Shown one piece after another: positions 1 through 7,691 of a stretch of DNA of 44,760 nucleotides (positions are counted from its first letter, which is position 1; the number at the start of each line of letters is the position of its first letter). The translations under genes and the position numbers were made by a program. The notes under the pieces are model-generated. The model saw nothing but the letters and a program-made list of their open reading frames with translations. It searched no databases and had not been told where the DNA came from. The stretch comes from Vulcanimicrobiota bacterium (lineage in GTDB: Bacteria; Vulcanimicrobiota; JAJTBE01), in assembly GCA_021107945.1 (NCBI GenBank), contig JAIORV010000174.1, positions 1 through 44,760 of the forward strand, in the 5' to 3' direction.

Positions 1-96
1 GAAGGTTGCTTATTTCATGCCAAGATTCCTACTTTGACAAAAAACATGTGCACCCTCCCGATACACCATTTACCTTTTAACCTTCAGAATTTGGAA

Positions 97-110
97 GCCT
101 CTGAAGAGGC
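97..110. repeat. short hairpin repeat, copy 1
   Basis: The sequence GCCTCT-GA-AGAGGC forms a perfect 6-bp stem and is embedded in a longer shared context (GGAAGCC...GGCTGAG). A second copy at 3220-3233 reads GCCACT-GA-AGTGGC, so the stem is kept although a base pair differs. No gene is associated with it. The rest of 1-330 holds the palindrome at 142-161 and a short inverted repeat near 274-311 (GTCATTG / CAATGAC), and no convincing gene. Confidence 0.6.
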
Positions 111-141
111 TGAGACGGTATGGTTAAAGCATTCTCCTTCC

Positions 142-161
142 CACCACAATAAATTGTGGTG
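142..161. repeat. 20-bp palindromic repeat, copy 1
   Basis: CACCACAATAAATTGTGGTG is a near-perfect inverted repeat (CACCACAAT / ATTGTGGTG). The reverse complement of the whole element recurs at 44722-44741 near the other end of the window, with extra shared flank (CAACACCAC). This marks a dispersed palindromic intergenic repeat. Its function is unknown; it could act as a transcript-end hairpin. Confidence 0.7.
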
Positions 162-330
162 TTGTTCTAAAAACCAATTATTGCTTTATTGTCAATGTTA
201 CTCTAAATACCACATCCATTTCCATAGAAATGTATATAAAGACAAGAACTTGTTTCAGGATCTATCGCAAAAACGTTGTCATTGTTGAATTTCGAAACAA
301 GTTCGCAATGACGTTTGCATAAGTCCTGAT

Positions 331-1827
331 CTAAACCTTAAAAACACCTGCCCACTTGCCTTTTAGTTGAACGCTGAATGTGTTTTGATTAAAATGAATC
401 GTATTGACTCCATCTATCATAGATATGGCCTTGTCGCGATTGGCCATCATCTCGCGGATCCTCGTGGGAATATTTGCATTCTCACGGTACGGCACATGAA
501 CCGGCTCCTCCATGGGATACTTGCCGTTGTTAAATGCGCAAATGACAACATTATCATCAATATACCGCAGATATATCATCAGGAAATTATCAACCCACAA
601 CGTCAGGAGCGCGCCATACTGGAGGGCGGGGTTCTCCTTGCGGATTTTTATAAGGTTTCTCATATGATCAAATATAATCTTGCTTTCGGGGTAGTTTTTC
701 TCGTCAGGCTCATTTCGCTTTAATATATGCCAGGGCATGTCCCTTCGATTGTCCGGATCGCCCCATCCCTCGAGCCCAATCTCGTCGCCATAAAACACCT
801 GCGGAATTCCACGACAAGTCAGAAGGAATGTATATGCTGAGAGGTATGCATTCAAAGCCCAGTACATTCCGTCTCCATCATGTCCATAGTGGTTCAGAAG
901 TTCGGTGAAAAAACGGGGGACGTCGTGATTGTCGAGGAATGTGATAAGCCTGTAAGGGTTGTTATAGCGCAGATCAAGGTCAAGGGTTCCCGGCACTTCG
1001 TTGTCGGAAAGCCTGGGTCTAGCTATTTTGTAGAATGGCGCCTCATTGACGAACACCTCGAACATCGCATTCTTCAACGGAAAATCAAGCATGGAGTCGA
1101 AATCATAAAAATCCTGGTAAAAAGCAACTTTTTCCGGGTTATAATCAAACGCCTCCCCAAAAATGCTGATACCGGGACATGCTCCCCGAAGAGAAGCTTT
1201 CAGATGATACCAGAAAGCTTTATCTATATGTTTCACCGCGTCCATTCGGATTCCGTCAATTCCACCCTCATTCACCCAGCTTATTATATCGTGCGTGAAA
1301 TAGTCGATGACGTCCGGGTTTGACAGGTCGAGGTCCGGAAGCCCGAATATATAGCGCCTGATATCATCCTCGTAACCCGGCGGATGGAACCAATTGGGTC
1401 TCTCCTTCTGCCAGGGATGCTCGTACCCGGTATGATTTATCACCATATCCAGAATGAGCTTGATGCCGTTTTCATGGAGCTTGTCGGTCAGTTTCTTCAG
1501 GTACTTCTTACTTCCGGGGGGTATATTGGGATCCCTGGAATACAAATGCCTGTCAACTTCACCAAAATCAAGAGGCCAGTATCCATGGTAAGAACGATAC
1601 CTGAACTTCGGGTCTTGCGTGTATTCAATATTTTGATAAACGGGCGTTATCCAAATTGCAGTTACACCAAGTTTCTTAAGGTATGGGATTTTCTTGATTA
1701 TCCCTGCGAAATCGCCTCCGTGGTACCCCTGGGGATCCTGCAGGTTGACATTATAGTTGTTTGCTGCGTCACCGTCGCAAAATCGATCGGTGAAGAGAAA
1801 ATATATTATGTCTCTCTGTGTTATCAT
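331..1827 (-). CDS. GH13 alpha-amylase family glycoside hydrolase
   Basis: A 498-residue protein with all four conserved regions of the alpha-amylase clan: DMVINHTG at 127-134, GIRMDAVKH at 192-200 with nucleophile D196, GEAFD at 224-228 with acid/base E225, and FLDNHD at 297-302 with the transition-state-stabilising D302. It begins directly with the barrel (IIYFLFTDRF) and has no signal peptide, so it should act in the cytoplasm on maltodextrins or related alpha-glucans, in the manner of neopullulanase/cyclomaltodextrinase relatives. The length fits a catalytic domain plus a short C-terminal beta domain. The ATG at 1827 is preceded by a strong AAAGGAGG site. Exact substrate specificity cannot be read from sequence. 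It may be co-transcribed with the membrane protein upstream, although repeat DNA lies between them. Confidence 0.92.
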   Translation of the reverse strand: MITQRDIIYFLFTDRFCDGDAANNYNVNLQDPQGYHGGDFAGIIKKIPYLKKLGVTAIWITPVYQNIEYTQDPKFRYRSYHGYWPLDFGEVDRHLYSRDPNIPPGSKKYLKKLTDKLHENGIKLILDMVINHTGYEHPWQKERPNWFHPPGYEDDIRRYIFGLPDLDLSNPDVIDYFTHDIISWVNEGGIDGIRMDAVKHIDKAFWYHLKASLRGACPGISIFGEAFDYNPEKVAFYQDFYDFDSMLDFPLKNAMFEVFVNEAPFYKIARPRLSDNEVPGTLDLDLRYNNPYRLITFLDNHDVPRFFTELLNHYGHDGDGMYWALNAYLSAYTFLLTCRGIPQVFYGDEIGLEGWGDPDNRRDMPWHILKRNEPDEKNYPESKIIFDHMRNLIKIRKENPALQYGALLTLWVDNFLMIYLRYIDDNVVICAFNNGKYPMEEPVHVPYRENANIPTRIREMMANRDKAISMIDGVNTIHFNQNTFSVQLKGKWAGVFKV

Positions 1828-1849
1828 GATACGCCTCCTTTATTTGGGA

Positions 1850-1990
1850 AAGGGGAAACGGGAAGTGGGATCCATCCTCCGTTTTCCATTTTCTATTCTC
1901 CGTTGTCCATTTTCTGTTCTCCGTTGTCCATTTTCTGTTCTCCGTCCTCCGCTTTCTGTTCCGGCTCTCTGTTTTGGAGGAGGAAATCCT
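1850..1990. repeat. low-complexity tandem repeat (family D)
   Basis: A run of the unit TCCGTTGTCCATTTTCTGTT and variants, following GGAAACGGGAAGTGGGATCC. The same style of purine-rich GGGAAATGGGAA / pyrimidine-rich TTATCCATTTTCC sequence recurs at about 12520-12560, 23580-23635, 25640-25745, 27306-27405 and 36350-36425. The array straddles the stop codon of the membrane-protein gene and codes for its last residues. Confidence 0.75.
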
Positions 1991-3071
1991 GGATTTTGCC
2001 TGTGAGCCAGAGTAAATTGGCGAAATCCTCCAGTCCGCCGGAATGGGCTTTCAACTCCAGAAAGTTATCTTTTGCAATTACAAGGCAAACAAATCCACGT
2101 GGTGACGGTTTGACCCTCACTTCCTTGATTTTGGCGGCATCAATTTCGCTTTTGTTAACCGTCTTTCCAAAAAAGATATTCTCATATTTAAACTTATCGG
2201 TTTCCAGTGTCAAATTTTTCCTTATTCCGGAATAATATGCGAGAGTCGCCAGGTAACCCAGTCCAATCAGGTAATAAATATTTTGCTTCTCAAAAAGAAA
2301 TGGGGCGTCGATCAGCCCTCCTTTAATGGATATAATATCGGCAAATGTCATAAAAGCAAGCGCTCCTGCCACAAGGGTCGCCATGCTCAGGTTCCTCCAG
2401 GTAAAAGCTGTCCATTTATATATCTTCTTCCGAGTTGAAATAATTTCTTCGTGTATCGCCTTTCGAGTAGGGATTTCTCCTGTGACAAGGAGATCTTTAA
2501 ATTTTACTGCACGCCCGGTAAACGGCAAATCAAGATCACCGGGACGCAAGTACATTATAATTCCGGACTGGTCCTTGTAAGTATAATCAATCACGGGGAT
2601 ATCCAATTTCTGAGAGAGAAGCCTGACTATCTCTCTTGTCTGTTGATAATTTTCGATATCCTCGGAAAAGAAAAAAACTTCGTCCTTGTATCCAATCAGA
2701 ATTCTCCATTTTTCACGGGGAATTATCAGTTGCAGATACGGAGAATTCTCTATCATAAGGACCATTTCACCTTTTTTTATAGGGTACTCAAGCTCGGCTT
2801 CAAGAAGATAGTTTTTTACATATATCCTCTCAGGGTGAATCTCGATCTTTCTTTCATAGGATCCATATAAGAAAAGAACAACTGCGGCAGACACGTAAAA
2901 CAATGTTACGTAAAGCCAAAATCCCCTGACATATTCAAAATAGTTTCCATATGAAAGAAGCGGAATCCCCGGAAAAAGCAACAAAAAGAAGCCCGCGAGC
3001 TTAGCTTTTGCTATCTGCTCACAGGAGGTATAACGAATTGTTGTTATGTCGCCCTTCGTTTCTATATGCAA
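1893..3071 (-). CDS. membrane protein of unknown function, repeat-derived C-terminus
   Basis: A 392-residue protein I do not recognise. It has two hydrophobic segments near residues 25-70, a soluble beta-rich stretch at about 70-200 that could be PH-like, and two more membrane segments near 225-285, followed by a second soluble part. This alternation resembles bacterial PH-domain membrane proteins, but the match is only structural in flavour. The start is a TTG at 3071 behind a GGGGGAAA site. The last 20 or so residues are low complexity (EQKMDNGE twice) and are encoded by a tandem DNA repeat that continues past the stop, so the natural C-terminus has been extended by repeat DNA. Read as an envelope protein of unknown role. 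Confidence 0.75.
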   Translation of the reverse strand: MHIETKGDITTIRYTSCEQIAKAKLAGFFLLLFPGIPLLSYGNYFEYVRGFWLYVTLFYVSAAVVLFLYGSYERKIEIHPERIYVKNYLLEAELEYPIKKGEMVLMIENSPYLQLIIPREKWRILIGYKDEVFFFSEDIENYQQTREIVRLLSQKLDIPVIDYTYKDQSGIIMYLRPGDLDLPFTGRAVKFKDLLVTGEIPTRKAIHEEIISTRKKIYKWTAFTWRNLSMATLVAGALAFMTFADIISIKGGLIDAPFLFEKQNIYYLIGLGYLATLAYYSGIRKNLTLETDKFKYENIFFGKTVNKSEIDAAKIKEVRVKPSPRGFVCLVIAKDNFLELKAHSGGLEDFANLLWLTGKIQDFLLQNREPEQKAEDGEQKMDNGEQKMDNGE

Positions 3072-3219
3072 TAAGTTTCCCCCGCAAATAATTTATAATG
3101 CAAAGCTAATATATACTTCCCCCGCAGCCCCCTGTTTTCCCTCTTTGAAAATACTTTTTTAATCGAACCGTTCTAATATTCACCACAAAGGGATTCTCCA
3201 ATAAGTCCCCCATCGGGAA

Positions 3220-3233
3220 GCCACTGAAGTGGC
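3220..3233. repeat. short hairpin repeat, copy 2
   Basis: GCCACT-GA-AGTGGC, the partner of the element at 97-110. Both positions of one stem base pair differ between the copies and pairing is preserved. The surrounding 3072-3341 stretch otherwise shows no gene. Confidence 0.55.
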
Positions 3234-3341
3234 TGAGGTGGCGTAGAAGAGGGGATTCATTTCCTTCCCCCGATTAAACCCTAATTTCTATATTCATTTT
3301 TTGGATGGAGTGAATTGGCCGATAATCATATCAATTTTTGT

Positions 3342-3724
3342 GTCATCCTGAGCGGAATACGATCTTTTCCTTTCCCGGATAAAACATGGCAAGAACAGAC
3401 ATATACTTGCCTCCGATTTATCCCACAGCGAAGGATCTCATCCCCGGGGATCTACTTCAGAAGAATCCTCTTTTTTTACAAGACCTGCTCCATTAAACAA
3501 TCAGGGCCGAGATTCTGGTTTATTCTTGTCAAGTATTTTTTAAAAACAACAACATCTTATCAGTATCGGGTAATGGATCTGACCACCAATCCCGGGTGTA
3601 TGGCTTTGCCCAACTCTGGTAATTTGAGATTCCTCGCCACGTGAATCTCCGTAAACCAAGCAAATCCCGTCTTTGAGAAAGTCTTCGAAGTAAAGTTATT
3701 CTTTTTTGTGCCGCTCAAAATGAC
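3342..3724. mobile_element. composite MITE-like element (family A), no transposase
   Basis: The element begins GTCATCCTGAGCGGAATACG and ends with the imperfect complement (CCGCTCAAAATGAC), giving terminal inverted repeats like the shorter relatives at 14583-14813 and 29649-29882. It is about 150 bp longer than those because its right half carries a unit (3530-3724) that recurs at 4213-4408. No transposase gene lies inside, so it would be a non-autonomous element. The GTCATTCTGAGCG type of end is widespread in bacterial intergenic repeats. Confidence 0.6.
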
Positions 3725-3806
3725 AGGACTCACTCTTCATTTGGCATAACTCCTGCATAAACAACATTATCCTGAATACTATCCACGAGCTTATCCCAAA
3801 TGCCAC

Positions 3807-3880
3807 CCATGAGATTGTCCCCCGGCTTCAGCCGGGGGTTGAGTAAAGAAAAGAACTTTTAACCGTTTCAACGGTTTACC
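3807..3880. repeat. two-hairpin REP-like element, copy 1
   Basis: After CATGAGATT come a 9-bp stem (CCCCCGGCTTCAGCCGGGGG, 3819-3838) and a second 7-bp stem (AACCGTT-TC-AACGGTT, 3861-3876). Copy 2 at 4028-4110 has the same order with compensating substitutions in both stems. This resembles REP elements mobilised by IS200-like (RAYT) transposases, but none is encoded here. A structured RNA is the alternative. Confidence 0.65.
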
Positions 3881-4027
3881 TATCTTTCCAAACAAAAAAT
3901 TTCATTGACAAGAATAAACCAGAATCATAAAGAGATTGGTGAAGTAGTTTTTAACTGAGGTCTTCTTCTGTCCTCGATGTTCGTGGCAAGATGCCAGTCC
4001 TACAAAAGGATGAGGACTGAATACTTA

Positions 4028-4110
4028 CCATGAGATTAACCCCCAGCTTCAGCTGGGGGCATAAAAAGACAATCCCTCCTCTTTGAGATTTAGCCGTTTT
4101 AACGGCTTCC
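4028..4110. repeat. two-hairpin REP-like element, copy 2
   Basis: After CATGAGATT come CCCCCAGCTTCAGCTGGGGG (4040-4059) and AGCCGTT-TT-AACGGCT (4092-4107). Relative to copy 1, G-C pairs are replaced by A-T pairs or the reverse in both stems while pairing is conserved. The spacer between the hairpins is longer here (32 against 22 nt) and unrelated in sequence. Confidence 0.65.
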
Positions 4111-4212
4111 TACTGGAAATTTGGCATGGGAAAGAGATGGTTTTTATTAGCATTACATTCATTTGTGAGAATCTGGATTCAAACTCGTAGTGTAGAGGAA
4201 TACAGAGAATGG

Positions 4213-4408
4213 GCAAGTATTCTTAAAAAAACAACAACATCTTATCAGTATTGGGTAACGGATCCGACCACCAATCCCGGGTGTATGGCTTTACCCAACT
4301 CTGGTAATTTGAGATTCTTCGCTGTGTCAATCACGAGCATCAAGAAAATCCCGTCTTTGAGAAAATCATTGGAGTAAAGAAACTCATTCTTGATCCGCTC
4401 AGAATGAC
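4213..4408. repeat. second copy of the 3530-3724 unit with a MITE end
   Basis: This stretch repeats 3530-3724 over about 195 bp, including the distinctive core around ACCACCAATCCCGGGTGTAT, and ends in GATCCGCTCAGAATGAC, the family A terminal sequence. The left MITE end is missing. A short apparent reading frame through both copies has similar peptides, but it lacks a ribosome site and start context, so I do not call a gene. The rest of 3072-4555 is repeat debris, including an AAGGAAATTAGGAAA-type patch (family E) at about 4456-4503. Confidence 0.6.
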
Positions 4409-4555
4409 AATTGCGTGAGTCCTGCTCATAAAACGATTCATGGATGACTATTCCTGCTTTCCTAATTTCCTTAGAGACATAACTTCCTGTTTTCCTTTTG
4501 CGAGTAGTTTATGTTATAATTTTTGAGATATGCTATGGAGGGAATGTATTTAGGT

Positions 4556-7516
4556 ATGACAGGAAGCAGAAAAAAACCAGACATTATTCCAAATAACAGG
4601 AACAAGCAATTTATAATAAGATTTGTCCGGGGAATCCTTATTGTTATTGTTGTTCTTGCATCTTTATCATTCTATTCCGGTTGTGAAAACAGGAACAAAA
4701 CAACTCCCTTCGTTGTTATTTACACTTCCAACCTACAGGGAAACGCCCTTCCGGGGCTTGTGGAGCAAGTCTCGGCCCATCAACCGGCTCATCATTTCTC
4801 TCAGACTCTGGAAATAATAAACCGCGTTAAAAAGGGGGACAAGAAGTCCGCCATTCTTCTTGATTCCGGCAATTCACTTGTGGGATTCGACGATTTCTCC
4901 TCAATGTTCAACGGAGATCCCATGATCGAGCTGATGAATATTGCCGGTTATGATGGAGTTCTTATCGCCGACAATCCGAATGTGGATGTCATAAAACTTC
5001 CCGACGCTCCCCCGTTTTTAAAAGCGGTGGGAGTGCCCGGTAAATCTCCCTGTATTGTGAAAAATATCGGCAATATTAAAATCGGAATTTTTTGCATAGT
5101 AGAAATAGGAGACGGTGAAGAAAAAGAAACCGAAAAATGGAAGAAGAATTCATCTAAAAGCACATTTTGCCCTGATTTTCAGGTTTTAAATAAGGCAGTT
5201 GCTGAGAAGAAAGCTGATTTCAATATTCTGCTTTGCCGGACAAACTTTATGGAGAAACTTACAGCAGAGGTAAAAGGAATAGACCTTATCATTCCGGGGC
5301 GGTTTCACGATGAGTTGAAATCAAGGGAGATAACGACAATAAACGGTGTCGCCGTCGCCCCGTATGTTGACTCGCGATTCAATATCGGCAAGATTGATAT
5401 TGAAGGAGATGATAAATTCAAATGCAGAATTATCCCCACGGGAGGAGCCGACGAGAGGCCTTCACAGGAAGTTATGAAAGTCCTGAGACCGTATATTGAG
5501 AAATTCCGCAAGAAATATCCCGACAATTATTCCACCGTTATATCCTCCGTAGTTGCATACGGAACCGATGACATGATACACAGGCTCGACTCACCGGGAG
5601 ATTCACCCACTGCCAATTTCATCACCGACGTCATACGAAAGGCCACAGGAGCGGAAATTGCCATTGTCAACCATCTTGCTTTCAGAAAAAACCTGAAGGG
5701 GACTATATCCACCGACAGGATAAGAGAGATTCTACCTTTCGAGAACGAGCTTGTTACAATAGATCTTACAGGTGAACAAATTGAAAGCATTCTCAAATCA
5801 AACGCAAAAGAGGGAAAGACGTTTTACCAGGTGAGCGGGATTGTGGTTGGTGTAGGAAATGAGGAAGGTGGGAATATATCCGCTAAGGAAATGAGGAAAG
5901 CAGGAAAGCAGGAAAAGGATCCCGCTTCCCAATCTGGGGTAATCATATCATACAACGGAAAACCCATCGAGAAAGATAAAACTTACCGGGTTGTAACGAT
6001 CGATTATCTCGTCAACTCCGACAAGGAGAAATATTCCACTTTCCGGGAAGCGAAAAACAGGAAATTCACCGGGATGATCATAAATATTGTGCTTTTTGAT
6101 TATCTGAAGGAGAATCCATATATTACCGCGCCTGCGGAGAGGATGATCATTGATGATGTTCTGTCTATACAAAAATTGATATCATCGACGAAAACACCTG
6201 AAATATTAGAAGTGGGAGGTTATGAGTTAAGAGGCAGTGTGACTATAAACAATGACAATGATATATATTTAAAAAACAGGAAAAGCTTCCTGAAAGTAAT
6301 ACCCGATGCTCAAAAAAAATTCGCCTGGAATCTTTTTACGGCAGTTATGCTTTTCAGGGACGGTAAGATTGACAAATCGAAAAAAGCATTCGAAAATTTG
6401 TTGAAAGAGCGTCCCGACAGCAGGCCGCTTCAGAAAATCACGGCATCGTTCCCGGAAAAGACATTGCCCGGTGAAGCTATATCCGGAAGAGTCCTCCAGA
6501 GAACATTCAGGGGAGATTTCAGGAGAACGGGAAGGAGTGAATATGCCGGAGCCACAAGAGGAAAGATTGCCTGGAAATTCCGGACGCATCATTCCATCCA
6601 GTCCTCACCGGTGATAGGACATGGCGGTGTGATATTCTGCGCCGCCGGTGACGGCCATTTATACGCCATAACACCGGAAGGAGCGAAGAAATGGTCGATT
6701 CGGCTGGGGAAAGTCCTTCTCGCATCACCGACTGTAACAGACAGGGGCGTTATATACACAGGGGCGGATAACGGGGTCATATATGCAGTTTCGCATACGG
6801 GCAAAATCTTATGGAAATATAAAACCGACGGATGGATAAAATCTACAGTCGCCATCGGACGGGACGGCACAATTTACTTCGGCTCCGACGACAAACACCT
6901 TTACGCCCTCACTCCCGCCGGAAAATTGAAATGGAAATTAAAAATGGGACACGAGGTTTTCTCATCTCCCGCTATCGGCAAGGACGGCGATATTTTCCTG
7001 GGATGCCTTGACAGGAATATTTATTGTGTATCCCCCGACGGAAAAGTAAAATGGAAATACCCGACGAAAGGCAAAATTTACTCGACCCCGGCAATTGCAG
7101 ACGACGGCACGGTATATGTGGGATCCGACGACAGCTTCATTTACGCCCTCACACCCGCCGGAAAATTGAAGTGGAAATACAAGACCGGCGGATTCGTACC
7201 GTCTTCCCCCGCTGTGGGAAAGGACGGAGCGGTCTATATCGGATCGGAAGACAACAACCTGTACGCACTCTCACCCGACGGAAAACTTCGCTGGAAATTC
7301 AAAACCGACTACGAAATATTCGGCTCCCCTGCAATAGACCGGGAGGGCAACATCTTCTTCGGATCCGACGACACATACTTCTACGCCCTGACACCGGGCG
7401 GAAAAATGATGTGGAAGGTGAAAGCGGCAAAATATATAGAGTCATCCCCGGCAATAGCAGACAACGGCACAATATACTTCGGAGCGGATGACGGGTTTGT
7501 GTATGCGGTGAAATAA
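4556..7516 (+). CDS. degenerate 5'-nucleotidase fused to 8-bladed PQQ-like beta-propeller, lipoprotein
   Basis: About 986 residues. The N-terminus has a hydrophobic helix ending in FYSGC, suggesting a lipoprotein signal although Tyr at -3 is unusual. Residues about 60-300 resemble the metallophosphatase half of 5'-nucleotidases, but usual metal-ligand motifs are altered: YTSNLQGN replaces the T-N-D-x-H-G motif and GRFHDEL stands at the GHxH site. The 5'-nucleotidase C-terminal domain follows (TANFITDVIRKATGAEIAIV, then EILPFENELVTIDLTGEQ). A TPR-like helix pair leads to eight PQQ-type blades (W-K-x-K-T ... SSPAIG-x-DG-x-I-Y-x-GS-x-D), nearest to the protein at 11134-12309. A repeat-derived peptide sits near nt 5885-5930. 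It is probably envelope-anchored and binding rather than catalytic. The start is uncertain: TTG 4523, ATG 4535 and ATG 4544 are in frame, and GGAGGG at 4537-4542 sits 13 nt from the chosen ATG. Confidence 0.85.
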   Translation: MTGSRKKPDIIPNNRNKQFIIRFVRGILIVIVVLASLSFYSGCENRNKTTPFVVIYTSNLQGNALPGLVEQVSAHQPAHHFSQTLEIINRVKKGDKKSAILLDSGNSLVGFDDFSSMFNGDPMIELMNIAGYDGVLIADNPNVDVIKLPDAPPFLKAVGVPGKSPCIVKNIGNIKIGIFCIVEIGDGEEKETEKWKKNSSKSTFCPDFQVLNKAVAEKKADFNILLCRTNFMEKLTAEVKGIDLIIPGRFHDELKSREITTINGVAVAPYVDSRFNIGKIDIEGDDKFKCRIIPTGGADERPSQEVMKVLRPYIEKFRKKYPDNYSTVISSVVAYGTDDMIHRLDSPGDSPTANFITDVIRKATGAEIAIVNHLAFRKNLKGTISTDRIREILPFENELVTIDLTGEQIESILKSNAKEGKTFYQVSGIVVGVGNEEGGNISAKEMRKAGKQEKDPASQSGVIISYNGKPIEKDKTYRVVTIDYLVNSDKEKYSTFREAKNRKFTGMIINIVLFDYLKENPYITAPAERMIIDDVLSIQKLISSTKTPEILEVGGYELRGSVTINNDNDIYLKNRKSFLKVIPDAQKKFAWNLFTAVMLFRDGKIDKSKKAFENLLKERPDSRPLQKITASFPEKTLPGEAISGRVLQRTFRGDFRRTGRSEYAGATRGKIAWKFRTHHSIQSSPVIGHGGVIFCAAGDGHLYAITPEGAKKWSIRLGKVLLASPTVTDRGVIYTGADNGVIYAVSHTGKILWKYKTDGWIKSTVAIGRDGTIYFGSDDKHLYALTPAGKLKWKLKMGHEVFSSPAIGKDGDIFLGCLDRNIYCVSPDGKVKWKYPTKGKIYSTPAIADDGTVYVGSDDSFIYALTPAGKLKWKYKTGGFVPSSPAVGKDGAVYIGSEDNNLYALSPDGKLRWKFKTDYEIFGSPAIDREGNIFFGSDDTYFYALTPGGKMMWKVKAAKYIESSPAIADNGTIYFGADDGFVYAVK

Positions 7517-7691
7517 AATGCAGACAGGCATGTATTGAAAGGGAAGTTGGGAAGAGTTTCTGCGGGTAAAGATAGTGGGAAGATCCAGGAAAAAGATGAA
7601 TAATAAAGAATAGGTAGCTGTCCACGGTTTTTATTAATTTCTACAGTGTTATCAGGGCTATTGGGCTATTTTAATTGTGAAGGGTAATGCA
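7517..7691. other. intergenic gap at the left edge of the AT-rich island
   Basis: About 175 bp between the propeller gene and the HD-domain gene. I see no terminator hairpin and no dispersed repeat. Base composition becomes clearly more AT-rich from about 7615 onward and stays so to about 11110. Confidence 0.4.

Noticed and set aside
34-288. Open frame of 84 codons at the left edge
   Set aside because: It crosses the palindrome at 142-161 and the hairpin at 97-110, has no ribosome site, and has a composition like the surrounding repeat DNA.
3315-3644. 109-codon frame, with a related frame at 4126-4377
   Set aside because: Their similarity comes from the shared DNA repeat unit; neither has a start context, and the frames open and close at unrelated points.
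6519-7625. Long frames on both strands across the propeller repeats
   Set aside because: They are shadows of the highly repetitive blade-coding DNA.
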